The notes: generated from the letters alone by a model not told the origin. A stretch of 64,000 nucleotides of DNA from Sphingorhabdus lacus (GCF_009768975.1 NZ_CP035733.1:3330001-3394000); one strand, 5' to 3'; positions 9,364-17,985 are shown, counted from the stretch's first letter. A program made the numbers and translations.

Positions 9364-9993
9364 TCAGATGGAATTTCCGGTCTGGCATCTTTCTATCCCC
9401 CGGCGCACAGCTTCCCGCTGCTCGATCCGGCTGGTCCATGCCTGTGCGTGGTGATAGTCCAAAAGAGAAAGGCCAGCGTAGCTTGCCGACCTAACCCATG
9501 AGAAATGGGCGATGTCGGCAATCGAATAGTCTTCGCCATTCAGCCATTCTGACTCGCCAAGCCGCTGGTCCAGCAAAGCCAGATGGCGCCGGGCCTCGCT
9601 ATGGAAACGCTCAATTGCGACAAGGTTTGCAGGATCATTTCGCAGAAAGTAGCTGGCATTGCCAAAATTTGGCCCAAGCCCCGCGACCTGCAAAAACAAC
9701 CAGCTTAAAGTCGATGCATGCGCCACTGCGCTGGTTGGTATAAGCCCCGGTTTAAGCCCTGCAATGTAGAGCAAAATCGCGCCGGATTCAAAGACAGGCA
9801 CCGATTGTCCATCGGCAAGCTTGTCGACAATTGCGGGAATTTTGGCGTTCGGATTGACCGCCCGCAGTTCCGGTACCGACGCCCCACCCCGGCTCAGGTC
9901 GACCTGGTGAAGGCGGTAAGCGATCCCGAGTTCTTCCAGAGCTATCGGCACTTTAATGCCATTGGGGGTGGGGCTGGTGAATACGTCCATCAT
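9364..9993 (-). CDS. Glutathione S-transferase family protein
   Basis: A 209-residue glutathione S-transferase. The thioredoxin-fold N-terminal domain starts MMDVFTSPTPNGIKV, has cis-Pro in the region AKIPAIVD and the ES motif (VFESGAILLYIA) that binds the gamma-glutamyl part of glutathione. The helical C-terminal domain follows from about residue 90. SPTPNG with Asn at the active site is typical of Ure2p/YfcG-like enzymes, which often have disulfide reductase or dehalogenating activity. The first ATG (9991-9993) overlaps the upstream stop (ATGA); a second ATG follows directly at 9988-9990. Confidence 0.9.
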   Translation of the reverse strand: MMDVFTSPTPNGIKVPIALEELGIAYRLHQVDLSRGGASVPELRAVNPNAKIPAIVDKLADGQSVPVFESGAILLYIAGLKPGLIPTSAVAHASTLSWLFLQVAGLGPNFGNASYFLRNDPANLVAIERFHSEARRHLALLDQRLGESEWLNGEDYSIADIAHFSWVRSASYAGLSLLDYHHAQAWTSRIEQREAVRRGIERCQTGNSI

Positions 9994-10235
9994 GGGTTGC
10001 GACCCTCTTTAGGGTTCCCATAACGGTCGCATTCAACCTGAAACGAGGCGCAGAGCGGCCATAGGATGACCGAGAAAGCGGCAAGGAAAAAGAGGCCTTG
10101 GGCGGTAATAGCGAGCGCGCCGGTCTCTCCCAGCGAAAATGCCGCGCAGCCATAAAAGACAAGGGCAATCCAGGAAAAGAAGTAGCGTCGTTGCCAACGC
10201 AGATCCTTGCTCAGGCAATGGGCATTCATGCGCAT
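9990..10235 (-). CDS. Small inner-membrane protein with two transmembrane helices
   Basis: An 81-residue protein with two hydrophobic segments (about residues 20-40 and 45-65). It has a basic N-terminus (KDLRWQRRYFF) and a polar tail. Its stop codon overlaps the start of the glutathione transferase gene by 4 bp, and it follows the SnoaL-like gene by 17 bp, so it is a co-transcribed member of the cluster. No family was recognised; it resembles the small YiaA/YiaB-like two-helix proteins only in general layout. Confidence 0.65.
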   Translation of the reverse strand: MRMNAHCLSKDLRWQRRYFFSWIALVFYGCAAFSLGETGALAITAQGLFFLAAFSVILWPLCASFQVECDRYGNPKEGRNP

Positions 10236-10252
10236 GGTGATATCCTTTTATG

Positions 10253-10717
10253 TCAGAAACCAAGTTCGCTCAGGCCCGGATGATCATCCGGCCGGCGACC
10301 TAAGGGCCAATGGAATTTGCGATCGCTTTCGGCGATTGGATGTTCGTTGATGCTGGCGATGCGCCGACGCATCAGACCATCGGCATCAAATTCCCAATTC
10401 TCGTTACCATAGGCCCGAAACCAGCTGCCGCTGTCGTCGCGATACTCATAGGTAAAGCGGACCGCGATGCGGTTGCCGTCATGGGCCCATAGTTCTTTGA
10501 CCAGCCGGTAATCCAGTTCGCGTGACCATTTGCGGGTCAGGAAAGCTTCAATCGCTTCGCGGCCATTCAGAAAGTCCGCGCGGTTTCTCCACGCGCTGTC
10601 TGCGGTGTACGCCAATGCAACGCGGGCGGGATCCCGGCTGTTCCAGCCGTCTTCTGCAAGACGTACTTTTTCGGCTGCAGACTGTTGGGTGAAAGGGGGA
10701 AGCGGGGGACGTGACAT
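10253..10717 (-). CDS. SnoaL-like (DUF1348) nuclear-transport-factor-2-fold protein
   Basis: A 154-residue NTF2-like alpha+beta-barrel protein matching the DUF1348 group. It shows [20 protein letters not shown] at the N-terminus and [20 protein letters not shown] in the sheet. The function of these proteins is not established; they recur beside glutathione transferases and LysR regulators. ATG 10717 is chosen because AAGGAA lies 6 bp before it. A much longer frame from 10831 would include a GC-rich hairpin region and is less likely. The neighbours on both sides are transcribed in the same direction. Confidence 0.85.
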   Translation of the reverse strand: MSRPPLPPFTQQSAAEKVRLAEDGWNSRDPARVALAYTADSAWRNRADFLNGREAIEAFLTRKWSRELDYRLVKELWAHDGNRIAVRFTYEYRDDSGSWFRAYGNENWEFDADGLMRRRIASINEHPIAESDRKFHWPLGRRPDDHPGLSELGF

Positions 10718-10743
10718 GGATAATTCCTTTGGTTGGAAAAGGT

Positions 10744-10789
10744 AGCGGACGGCGCACAGGAGGGGGTGGGGAGGGGCGCGCCGTCCGCT
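10744..10789 (-). promoter_or_regulatory. GC-rich hairpin in the leader of the DUF1348 operon
   Basis: Perfect 12-bp inverted repeat (10744-10755 and 10778-10789, AGCGGACGGCGC and its complement) with a 22-nt loop that is C-rich in the transcript. It lies between a candidate 18-codon leader frame and the DUF1348 start. Only a weak T-run follows, so it may be a regulatory or stabilising hairpin rather than a full terminator. Confidence 0.6.
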
Positions 10790-10796
10790 CATCGGA

Positions 10797-10853
10797 TCAA
10801 GCCAAGCAGGCGATGGTCCGGATGTAATCAAAGTCGGTGATGAGTAAAATCAT
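10797..10853 (-). CDS. Candidate 18-residue leader peptide
   Basis: A short frame encoding [18 protein letters not shown]. Its ATG at 10853 has GGAG spaced 7 bp upstream, a better ribosome site than many genes here. It lies 80 bp upstream of the DUF1348 gene, with a strong hairpin between the two and an operator-like repeat farther upstream. The layout resembles a regulatory upstream frame. There is no homology evidence, and chance remains possible. Confidence 0.3.
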   Translation of the reverse strand: MILLITDFDYIRTIACLA

Positions 10854-10948
10854 TGGGTTTCTCCATTTGAAGCGGCAGTATATTCACTGTCTGAAGCCCT
10901 TATGGTCTCGTTTAATGGATGAAAGAACAGTCGAAAAATTCAACTCAC

Positions 10949-10967
10949 TATTCCGTAATTTGTAATA
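10949..10967. promoter_or_regulatory. Candidate LysR operator (TATTCC-N7-GTAATA)
   Basis: Inverted repeat with 6-bp arms and a 7-bp spacer, one mismatch from the perfect repeat at 14569-14587 in front of the LysR gene. It lies upstream of the leftward DUF1348-GST unit. The same arm sequence and spacing in two places of the same cluster suggest that one regulator binds both. Confidence 0.5.
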
Positions 10968-11008
10968 ATATTTGTCGATCATCCCAGTCACTCCCCGGCT
11001 TTCGGGTG

Positions 11009-13135
11009 CTAAAGCTCCAATATTAGCCGTGCGGGCCCATCGCCATTTTCGGCGGCGGGAACGGCGCAACAGATTAACGCCTCATCGCTTTCCGTCTGGA
11101 AAGCAGGTTGTTCGGGATAGGTCACCGCGCCTGCGAGGATCTTGGTACGGCAGGTGCCGCAGCTTCCGCCCCGGCAGCTGAATTCCGGTGTCAGTCCGCG
11201 CGCTTCCGCGAGGTCCAGCAAGCTCCCGATCTCCGGTGCCCAACGTGCTTCCTTGCCAGAGGCCGCAAAGGCCACTGCGACCGGCTTTGTTGCCGCTGGG
11301 GCCAATTGGACGCCGGGCGTGGTTTCGACCTGGCGTTTCAGTGACGCGGGTCCGAACGCTTCGGCATGGATCCGATGGTCGGCGACGTTCAGTCCGCGCA
11401 ACCCATTGTAAATCGCTTGCATGAACGGCGGAGGACCGCACATCAGAAAGTCATAATCGTCGAAACCAAGCGCTGCGCGTAGCAAGTCCATGTCGACCCG
11501 GCCGAGGACCTCAAAATCCACTCCCTGCTCCGCGCCCTCTCCATCTTCCAGCAAACGGATGACGCGCACCGCACCGCCAGCGCGTGCCAGGAGGGAACCG
11601 AGTTCATCGTCAAAGGCACGCTCCGCTTTGTTGCGTGCGGCATAGAAAAAGATTGTGGGCCGGATATGGCGCGTGCGTAAACCTTCGTAAACGATATGGC
11701 GGAGCATCGCCAACATCGGCGTGATGCCGACGCCTGCGGCCATGAGCACCGCGGGACGGCGCTCACCAGCATCGATGGTGAAATTGCCGGCGGGAGGACG
11801 CGCATCGATGATGCTTCCGACCGCCACCTGGTCGTGCAGATAGCTGGAGACCAGACCTTCCTTCTTCACGCTGATCCGATAGGTTCCATCAGAAGGGGCC
11901 GAGGAAAGCGTGTAGGTGCGAATGACTGCCGGTGCATCAGGATCGGGTTGGACGCGGATGGGCAAATGTTGACCGGCCAGATTGGCTATCAACCCGGCAT
12001 CGTCGACGGGTTCCAGATAGAAGGAGCGGATCACGCTGCTCTCATCGACGATCTTGCTCACCTTCAGCGGACGCCATGTCGATCCCTGCTCGGCTGCCTT
12101 GCGGCGTTGCGCGGCTTGATCCCAATCGCCGGTCATCAGCGAATTTGGCGACCAATCCAGAAAGTCGAAGCGCAAGGGGAATGCGGCCTTACGTCGCACG
12201 ATCTTTTGCGGCGTAAAAGTCCACAGCCGCTCCGCACCCTGAAAGGCCGCGATGTCGGGAGACTCCAAAATGACATCTGCGCTGCCCGTCATGTGCAACA
12301 TATCGCCATTGCTGAAGTCGACAAAGACCAGTCCAGCGCGCGGGTTGCGGAGAAAATTGCCCAATGTGTTGAAATGCAGATTTCCGGCAAAGTCGGGAAT
12401 AGTGAGCACACCATCGTCGCCGATGCGCACAAAGCCTGGCTTACCTCCACGGTGGGAAGCATCGACCTGACGGCGGCCATCTTCCAGATCGATATAGGAA
12501 GCGACGAAAAATGTGTCGGCGGCTGAAATCGCGGCACGCGCATCATCATCTAAAGCGGTTAGCTGTTCAGTCGCTGGCGTTGTTTGGTCTTCCGGCGAAA
12601 GCGCGTGCCAGTTGCGGGTCTGGATATATTGCGGGCAATTGCCGAAGCTATGTTCGACTTCGACTGTAAATCCACCTTCTGAAACTGCGCCAATGGCCCC
12701 GTTCATCCGGTTGCGGCGGCGGGAGTGCAGTTCAATCCCCAACAGGCCGATGGCATCGCCTACTTTTCGATCCTTGATGGCTGGATCGCTTGGATCATAT
12801 GGCGCATTTATGGTGAGTTGCCGGGGGTCGGGGGATTGCATGAAGCCCGGCGCGCCTGCCAACACTGTCGCCCAGACATCGCCTTGGCTATCAACGGTGC
12901 CAGCGACGACAAAAGGCAATTGTTCGAAAAAGTCGCGATGCTGTTCGGGCATATGATCGCGAATGACACGGCGGCCAAATTGCTCCATCCGATCGGCAAC
13001 GCCCAGTTTGCTCTGCAGTTCGACTTCGCCGCTGTGAAAGGGCGAACCGGTCGGGATTTCGTCATTGCTGTCCATGGCATCTCTCGTTTCTATTGAAGTG
13101 GAAGTTTCCGTCAGACTTGCGGCTGGTTCAGCCAT
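11009..13135 (-). CDS. PNPOx-like / ferredoxin reductase / 2Fe-2S ferredoxin fusion protein
   Basis: A three-part oxidoreductase of 708 residues. Residues about 40-350 form a pyridoxamine-phosphate-oxidase-like split-barrel (FMN-binding fold). Residues about 355-600 form a ferredoxin-NADP reductase-type module with RTYTLSS (flavin) and GVGITPMLAML (nucleotide). The C-terminus is a plant-type 2Fe-2S ferredoxin with CRGGSCGTC near residue 654 and a later CC. Electrons should run from NAD(P)H through flavin to the cluster. The substrate is unknown; related fusions sit beside glutathione transferases. The first ATG overlaps the upstream DJ-1 gene by 25 bp; ATG 13075 (688 residues) is an alternative. 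Confidence 0.88.
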   Translation of the reverse strand: MAEPAASLTETSTSIETRDAMDSNDEIPTGSPFHSGEVELQSKLGVADRMEQFGRRVIRDHMPEQHRDFFEQLPFVVAGTVDSQGDVWATVLAGAPGFMQSPDPRQLTINAPYDPSDPAIKDRKVGDAIGLLGIELHSRRRNRMNGAIGAVSEGGFTVEVEHSFGNCPQYIQTRNWHALSPEDQTTPATEQLTALDDDARAAISAADTFFVASYIDLEDGRRQVDASHRGGKPGFVRIGDDGVLTIPDFAGNLHFNTLGNFLRNPRAGLVFVDFSNGDMLHMTGSADVILESPDIAAFQGAERLWTFTPQKIVRRKAAFPLRFDFLDWSPNSLMTGDWDQAAQRRKAAEQGSTWRPLKVSKIVDESSVIRSFYLEPVDDAGLIANLAGQHLPIRVQPDPDAPAVIRTYTLSSAPSDGTYRISVKKEGLVSSYLHDQVAVGSIIDARPPAGNFTIDAGERRPAVLMAAGVGITPMLAMLRHIVYEGLRTRHIRPTIFFYAARNKAERAFDDELGSLLARAGGAVRVIRLLEDGEGAEQGVDFEVLGRVDMDLLRAALGFDDYDFLMCGPPPFMQAIYNGLRGLNVADHRIHAEAFGPASLKRQVETTPGVQLAPAATKPVAVAFAASGKEARWAPEIGSLLDLAEARGLTPEFSCRGGSCGTCRTKILAGAVTYPEQPAFQTESDEALICCAVPAAENGDGPARLILEL

Positions 13136-13734
13136 TCTTGATCGAGTTCGGGCACGCGCATTTTGGCACGGATGTGTGCGGCATTTTGTGGCGAGGTGAG
13201 GTTGGCGAGTAAGCGCAAAGCCACCTCGACTGAGGTCCCGGGTCCGGTTGAGCTGATCAAACGGCCATCTTCGACGACGGCTTGATCCACAAATAGGGCA
13301 CCATATTGCTCAAGCTGGTCTTTTCTCTTGCCGCCTACCTGATGATAGATGGTCGCTCTGCGCCCCGCGATAATTCCAGCAGCGCCTAGTGCCAACGACG
13401 CCACGCATACCGAAGCAATGCCGCGGTCCCGGGCGTTAAAGTGCCGGATAACAGCGAGGAAGGGCTCAGACAGGGCTTCATCATAAAATCCTGCCCGGGC
13501 AAAGCCGCCGGGAATGGCGAGCGCGTCGAAGTCATTCAGGTCAAGCTCTGAAACCTGGGCTTGCGGCATGACTCGAAGTCCGAAAGTTGAACGCAAGACA
13601 GGTTTGAAACTAGCGGAGACCAGTTCGATCGGCTCGTTTCCTTCAAGGGCAGCCCATCCAAATACGTCCGTGAAACCTGCTGCTTCGAGCGGCTCAAACC
13701 CATCGGCCAGCAAAAGCAGAACCTTCTTGGTCAT
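13111..13734 (-). CDS. DJ-1/PfpI family protein (copy 2)
   Basis: A 207-residue paralogue of the protein at 8237-8860, with the same nucleophile elbow (SVCVAS, Cys110) and shared stretches such as FDALAIPGGF, EALSEPFL and STGPGT. ATG 13734 gives MTKKVLLLLADGFE, aligned exactly with copy 1; a start 45 bp upstream adds residues that copy 1 lacks. It lies between a glutathione transferase and the PNPOx-ferredoxin fusion in the same direction. It probably repairs or removes reactive carbonyl or other electrophilic products, but this is inference from the family. Confidence 0.9.
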   Translation of the reverse strand: MTKKVLLLLADGFEPLEAAGFTDVFGWAALEGNEPIELVSASFKPVLRSTFGLRVMPQAQVSELDLNDFDALAIPGGFARAGFYDEALSEPFLAVIRHFNARDRGIASVCVASLALGAAGIIAGRRATIYHQVGGKRKDQLEQYGALFVDQAVVEDGRLISSTGPGTSVEVALRLLANLTSPQNAAHIRAKMRVPELDQEWLNQPQV

Positions 13735-13835
13735 TATATGGTCACTCCGAAAAAACAGGCTGCGCCTTTTTATGGGCACTTCATGAGATCGTCCGGACGC
13801 TTCTCCGTTGGGAAAAGACGTCCGGGCGATGGGTG

Positions 13836-14456
13836 TCAGGCTGCTGCGGCCAGCCCCACTGGGGTCTGCACGAATGGAACAAAATTAGGCAAAGCCTCGA
13901 TGTTCTTCAGCCAGGCATCAACATTGGCATAGGCCGCCAAGTCGACATTGCCTTCGGGCGCGCGGGCGATGTAGCTGTACAGCGCAACATCGGCGATCGT
14001 GGGGTGGTCGCCGCCGATGATCCATTTTTTCGTCGCAAGTTCATCGTCGATATTTTTCAGAACGGCATGTGCGCGTCCGATGACTTCTTCGGCATTAAAG
14101 CCTGCGCCAAATACGGTGATCAAACGGGCGGCGGCAGGACCGAAGGCGATCTGGCCGGCAGCGACCGAAAGCCAGCGCTGTATCGCAGCTGCACCGTCAG
14201 GATCGCTTGGCAACCATTCGGTCAAGCCACGCTTTTTGGCGATATAGATCAGGATCGATGCGGAATCGGCAATGATTGTGCCGTCGTCGTCCAGCACAGG
14301 CACCTGGCCAAAGCGATTAAGCGCCAGAAATTCAGGTGCCTTATGTGCACCTTTGGCAAGGTCGACTTCGACCAGTTCGAACGGGGTTTGTGTCAGCGAA
14401 AGAAACAGCCGTGCACGGTGGGCATGGCCAGACAAAGGATGATAGTAAAGTTTCAT
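13836..14456 (-). CDS. Glutathione S-transferase
   Basis: A 206-residue glutathione S-transferase of the bacterial beta-like type. The N-terminal domain ([19 protein letters not shown]) has a Ser in the active-site loop. [20 protein letters not shown] provides the cis-Pro and the ADS glutathione-binding motif. The helical domain begins near residue 85 and contains the hydrophobic-core motif [13 protein letters not shown] 14456 is preferred because GGAG is spaced 8 bp before it; an ATG 21 bp upstream is less well placed. It diverges from the LysR gene across a 192-bp gap that holds the operator-like repeat. Confidence 0.92.
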   Translation of the reverse strand: MKLYYHPLSGHAHRARLFLSLTQTPFELVEVDLAKGAHKAPEFLALNRFGQVPVLDDDGTIIADSASILIYIAKKRGLTEWLPSDPDGAAAIQRWLSVAAGQIAFGPAAARLITVFGAGFNAEEVIGRAHAVLKNIDDELATKKWIIGGDHPTIADVALYSYIARAPEGNVDLAAYANVDAWLKNIEALPNFVPFVQTPVGLAAAA

Positions 14457-14568
14457 GTGATAAGCTCCATAATGCATCTGCCACAGTGGATTAGGGGGAC
14501 TGGGCCTCTTGCACTGCCTTTATGGGCCTGCACTTTTGCGAACAGAACGGAGATAAAAGTCAAAGGAC

Positions 14569-14587
14569 TATTCCATTTTTCGGAATA
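14569..14587. promoter_or_regulatory. Candidate LysR operator (TATTCC-N7-GGAATA)
   Basis: Perfect 6-bp inverted repeat with a 7-bp spacer in the gap between the divergent GST and LysR genes. It is 62 bp before the LysR start. The size and the T-N11-A type symmetry suit a LysR dimer, and a near copy occurs at 10949-10967. Confidence 0.55.
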
Positions 14588-14648
14588 TTCTTGCTCCTGT
14601 AACGAAGCAGCCCCATAATTCCGGGGCGACAGTCAAAGGAATCAGAAC

Positions 14649-15545
14649 ATGGCAAAGCTTGAGGCGATGCACACATTCGTCAAAGTGGCCGAGACCAGCA
14701 GCTTTGCTGAAGCCGCGCGGCAGTTGCATATGAGTCCTCCCGCGGTGACACGCGCAGTATCCGCGCTTGAAGAGCAAATCGGCACGAGATTGTTTACCCG
14801 CACCACGCGGGTTGTTCGGTTGACCGAAGCCGGGAACCGCTATTTTGAAGATTGCCGCAAGATATTAGCGGATGTGGAAGAGGCCGAGGCTGCGGCGTCG
14901 GGGTCCTATGCGCGTCCGACCGGTGTCCTGCATGTGACGGCATCGGTGCTTTTCGGACAGCAATTTCTTCTGCCCATTTTGACCGAATTTCTTGGTGAGA
15001 ATCCGGACGTCACGGTCCGCTCCCTTTTCGTTGATCGGGTCGTGAACCTGGTTGATGAAGGCATCGACGTGGCCATCCGCATCGGACATTTGCCCGATTC
15101 CAGCCAGAGCGCGGTACGGGTCGGTAAGGTGCGGCAGGTCGTCTGCGGCGCACCTTCCTATTTTGCGGACCATGGCATTCCACAACAACCTGCAGACCTC
15201 GCCCGGCATCGCATGATTGCAGGGACGAGCTCCTTCTCCTCGCTCGACTGGTTCTTTGGGCAGGACCAGAAACATAAGGTGCACATCACCCCGAGACTAT
15301 TCTGCAACACCTATGACAGTGTGATCCGCGCCACTCTGGAAGGCTGGGGCCTATCGCGGGTGCTATCCTACCAGATAGGCGAGCATCTTGTGGAAGGCCG
15401 CTTGCAGACCGTACTCTCCGACTTTGAACAGGACCCGCTGCCAATCCATATTGTGCACCCAGAGGGCCGGCGTGCATCCGCCAAGGTGCGCGCGTTCATC
15501 GATCTCGCCGTTGACCGCCTGCGCGCCAACCGATTGATAAACTAG
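14649..15545 (+). CDS. LysR family transcriptional regulator
   Basis: A 298-residue LysR-type regulator. The winged helix-turn-helix is at about residues 5-65 (SSFAEAARQLHMSPPAVTRAVSALE), followed by a linker helix and a periplasmic-binding-protein-like effector domain. FLGENPDVTVRSLFVDRVVNLVDEGIDVAIR is typical of the CrgA/AaeR-like subgroup. It is transcribed away from the GST, DJ-1 and ferredoxin-fusion genes, the standard arrangement for a LysR activator of its neighbour. The inverted repeats at 14569 and 10949 are its likely binding sites. Confidence 0.93.
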   Translation: MAKLEAMHTFVKVAETSSFAEAARQLHMSPPAVTRAVSALEEQIGTRLFTRTTRVVRLTEAGNRYFEDCRKILADVEEAEAAASGSYARPTGVLHVTASVLFGQQFLLPILTEFLGENPDVTVRSLFVDRVVNLVDEGIDVAIRIGHLPDSSQSAVRVGKVRQVVCGAPSYFADHGIPQQPADLARHRMIAGTSSFSSLDWFFGQDQKHKVHITPRLFCNTYDSVIRATLEGWGLSRVLSYQIGEHLVEGRLQTVLSDFEQDPLPIHIVHPEGRRASAKVRAFIDLAVDRLRANRLIN

Positions 15546-15552
15546 GGACGCA

Positions 15553-16026
15553 TCAGGATTGGTTGGAAGGCGCCAATTTTGTTTGCCGGTCGAGGAGCGC
15601 ATCCAGAGACAGCTTGCCCGGACCATAGGCCATGATGCCCAAGGCAAGGGCGAACCAGCCGAAATGGGTCGAGAGAAACGCGTCGGGATAGACAAATATC
15701 TGGATGGTGAGTGTCATAACAAACAATCCCAAAGCCGATAGCCGTGTAGCCAGGCCCAAGACCAGCATGATGGGCAGCAGATGTTCGGCGTAGGTAGCGA
15801 GATAGGCCGCAATTTCGGGGTCGACGAACGGCAAGCGATATTCTTCTTCAAAAAGGAAGAAGGTGTTTTCGGACACGGTCAGCAGCCCTTCGACTTTGGT
15901 CCGTGCAGAGCTCCAGAAGATTCCGGCAAGCCCACCACGCATGGCAAGCTGCACAACGGCCTGGGGGATTTGGGACATGATTTTTGCAGGTGCAGAAAGT
16001 GCACCGGATAGGGTCGAGTTCGTCAC
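15553..16026 (-). CDS. bufD: DoxX family membrane protein (BufD-like)
   Basis: A 157-residue four-helix inner-membrane protein of the DoxX family, with EHLLPIMLVLGLATRLSALG as a typical central helix. It is the last gene of the bufferin-type operon, where DoxX partners are common but their exact role is unclear. The start is GTG 16026. AAGGAG lies 7 bp before it, and the GTG overlaps the stop codon of the DUF2063 gene (GTGA). An internal ATG at 15978 has no ribosome site. It ends 7 bp from the convergent LysR gene. Confidence 0.88.
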   Translation of the reverse strand: MTNSTLSGALSAPAKIMSQIPQAVVQLAMRGGLAGIFWSSARTKVEGLLTVSENTFFLFEEEYRLPFVDPEIAAYLATYAEHLLPIMLVLGLATRLSALGLFVMTLTIQIFVYPDAFLSTHFGWFALALGIMAYGPGKLSLDALLDRQTKLAPSNQS

Positions 16027-16754
16027 TTCATTTCTCCTTCAATAGGCGTGTGTGTGGGGACAATAATTCCGGCAATGGCCAGGTTGATAAAACGGGCAAT
16101 CAAGGTTTCGGCGGACGGATCGTCCGGATATTCCGAAATTAGGGCGGCAAAAGTTTGCGATTGGGCGAAGTGCCGTAACAACACTTCGTCATCGGCATGC
16201 GCCAACATCTCTGTCACCAGATCGTCCTGTCGCCAGATAATCGCTGTTTCCGTCGCGTCGGGTATCGGCGGCGCTGCATCGGGTTCCAACTGGGAGCGCC
16301 AGATCGACAGTGCAGGATTTTCGGAAACGACAACGGTCACCGATGGATGAAGCATTGCTGGAATATCCAGTGCCGCAATGGCCGAAGCTTCGCTTTCGAT
16401 CCGGAAGCTATCCGTATCAGCGGCATGATAGGCCTGAACGCGTGCAAACTCGATCCGCGCCACGTCGGCCAAATAGGGATAATCGCTTAGCGGGTTGAAC
16501 GTGCTCAAGAACTCGGCAAAATCATGCCCATATTCGGTCATGATCGGCGAGCGCGGAGGATGGCGCTCGACGTATAGGAGAGTAAGCGCGGAAAAATAGT
16601 CTTCCCCAACCAGCTTCTCGACTGCGGGAAAGGTTGTGCGCAATGCATTGCGCAGCGTAATCCGAAAATTGTTTCGATAGACATTGAAGCGTCCATGCTC
16701 GTCCACCGCGGGCAAATCCGTTTCGAGCAACGCGTGAGCAAATGACGCCTGCAT
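16023..16754 (-). CDS. bufC: DUF2063 bufferin-maturation partner (BufC-like)
   Basis: A 243-residue cytoplasmic protein of the DUF2063 family, annotated in databases as putative DNA-binding but known as BufC/HvfC, the partner that presents the precursor peptide to the MNIO enzyme. Characteristic segments are FNVYRNNF, FPAVEKLVGEDYF, VERHPPRSPIMTEYG and YLADVARIEFARVQAYHAAD. ATG 16754 overlaps the stop of the DUF692 gene (ATGA); an upstream in-frame ATG at 16772 would overlap more deeply and is less likely. Translational coupling to its enzyme fits formation of a complex. Confidence 0.9.
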   Translation of the reverse strand: MQASFAHALLETDLPAVDEHGRFNVYRNNFRITLRNALRTTFPAVEKLVGEDYFSALTLLYVERHPPRSPIMTEYGHDFAEFLSTFNPLSDYPYLADVARIEFARVQAYHAADTDSFRIESEASAIAALDIPAMLHPSVTVVVSENPALSIWRSQLEPDAAPPIPDATETAIIWRQDDLVTEMLAHADDEVLLRHFAQSQTFAALISEYPDDPSAETLIARFINLAIAGIIVPTHTPIEGEMK

Positions 16755-17650
16755 CACAACACCGCCGCGCACGCCGCACGCCCTATAATCTGCCGGACCT
16801 GATCGGTTTCCTGCAAGAGCGCCGACAAGGGGGGTATGTCATTATCCCGTTCTACGAGGACGGGGCGTATGCCGCCGCGGCTAATGACATGTTCGAGAAG
16901 TTCGAAAACCGGTTCGCCGACGGGATCACCATGGCTGTCGATCAGCAATGTCTGTCCATCGGCGTCCTGAATGGCCTCATGCCCTGCCACGTGAATTTCG
17001 CCGACCAGGTCCAGCGCAATGTGCGAGAGCCAGTCCTGCGCAGACCAATCATGATTATGGCATGAAACATAAAGATTGTTCACATCCAGCAGCAGTCCGC
17101 AACCTGTGCTTTGGGCAATTTGCTGCAGGAATTCGGCCTCGTGCCAACTGCTTGCCGAAAACGCGACATAAGTTGACGGATTTTCGAGGAGCATTCGGAC
17201 ACCCAGAAAATCCTGGGCTTCGTTGATGTTGGCAATGACGCGATTGAGAGTGGGCGTATCATAAACGACGGGCAAAAGGTCGTTGAAATAAACGCCGTCA
17301 TGGGACGACCATGCCAAATGCTCCGAAAAGCTGGCGGGACTAGTGCGGTCGATTAACCTGCGAAGTCGTTGCAGGTGCTCGCGATCAAGTCGCTCTTTGC
17401 CGCCGATCGAGAGCCCCACGCCATGGATAGATAGCGGCCATGCCTCGGCAATCCTGTCCAACAGGATCAGGTTAGGGCCGCCGGCGCTCATAAAATTTTC
17501 GGCATGGATCTCGACGAAATCCACAAGCGATGGATCGGCCAAAAGCGCTTCGCAATGCGCGCGCTTAAGGCCGATCCCCACACCCGAGGGCAAACCGCCG
17601 GGCCCCGTTGGGGGGATGGGCGCAGACAAGGTAGGATGCGCCCCGGACAT
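16754..17650 (-). CDS. bufB: MNIO (DUF692) multinuclear iron oxidase, BufB-like
   Basis: A 298-residue TIM-barrel enzyme of the MNIO (formerly DUF692) family. These bind two or three iron ions and oxidise cysteines of peptide substrates; in bufferin maturation they form thiooxazole groups. Expected metal-binding segments are present: VEIHAENFM, SIHGVGLSIG, FSEHLAWS, LLDVNNLYV followed by CHNHDW, and EIHVAGHE with DSHGDPV. The start ATG 17650 is 3 bp from the stop of the precursor gene. With the Cys-containing precursor and DUF2063 partner adjacent, a role in maturing a metal-binding peptide is well founded, though the exact product is inference. Confidence 0.93.
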   Translation of the reverse strand: MSGAHPTLSAPIPPTGPGGLPSGVGIGLKRAHCEALLADPSLVDFVEIHAENFMSAGGPNLILLDRIAEAWPLSIHGVGLSIGGKERLDREHLQRLRRLIDRTSPASFSEHLAWSSHDGVYFNDLLPVVYDTPTLNRVIANINEAQDFLGVRMLLENPSTYVAFSASSWHEAEFLQQIAQSTGCGLLLDVNNLYVSCHNHDWSAQDWLSHIALDLVGEIHVAGHEAIQDADGQTLLIDSHGDPVGEPVFELLEHVISRGGIRPVLVERDNDIPPLSALLQETDQVRQIIGRAACAAVL

Positions 17651-17653
17651 GGA

Positions 17654-17950
17654 TTAGCGCCGCACTTCTTTGAATTCACTCAGCTGGCCGCGGCCAGTAG
17701 GCGAGGTCTTGGACGGCATGGTGAGGCATGTGCCCTTGGGCACCAATGTCCAGGCATTGCCCTGATAGTCGCGCTTTGAGGTGCCTGCGCAGGAGGTGCC
17801 TGGGCCAGCAGCACAATCATTGTGTCCGGCAAGCGAGATGCCAAAGCATTTTTCCTGTGGCGGACGCTTTGCAGCTGCCGGACTGGGTGAAAGGCTGACG
17901 AGGGCGGTGGCTACAGCGCCCGCGATAAATGCGGAACGGGAGAGGTTCAT
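17654..17950 (-). CDS. bufA: Bufferin precursor (DUF2282, BufA1-like)
   Basis: A 98-residue ribosomally made precursor. It has an N-terminal signal peptide (to about residue 27, cleavage after PAAA), then the bufferin core with four cysteines at 35, 46, 54 and 75 ([31 protein letters not shown]). In characterised bufferins the two middle cysteines become thiooxazoles that bind copper and the outer pair forms a disulfide; the four-Cys pattern here fits. The charged tail is short. It is the first gene of the buf operon and lies 72 bp downstream of the YHS gene, with a hairpin between them. Confidence 0.9.
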   Translation of the reverse strand: MNLSRSAFIAGAVATALVSLSPSPAAAKRPPQEKCFGISLAGHNDCAAGPGTSCAGTSKRDYQGNAWTLVPKGTCLTMPSKTSPTGRGQLSEFKEVRR

Positions 17951-17985
17951 TTTGAAAATTCCTTCTTCTGGGGTGGACGGTCCCG

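Noticed and set aside
11696-12526. Frame of 276 codons antisense to the PNPOx-ferredoxin fusion
   Set aside because: The sense protein has intact flavin and iron-sulfur motifs across this region.
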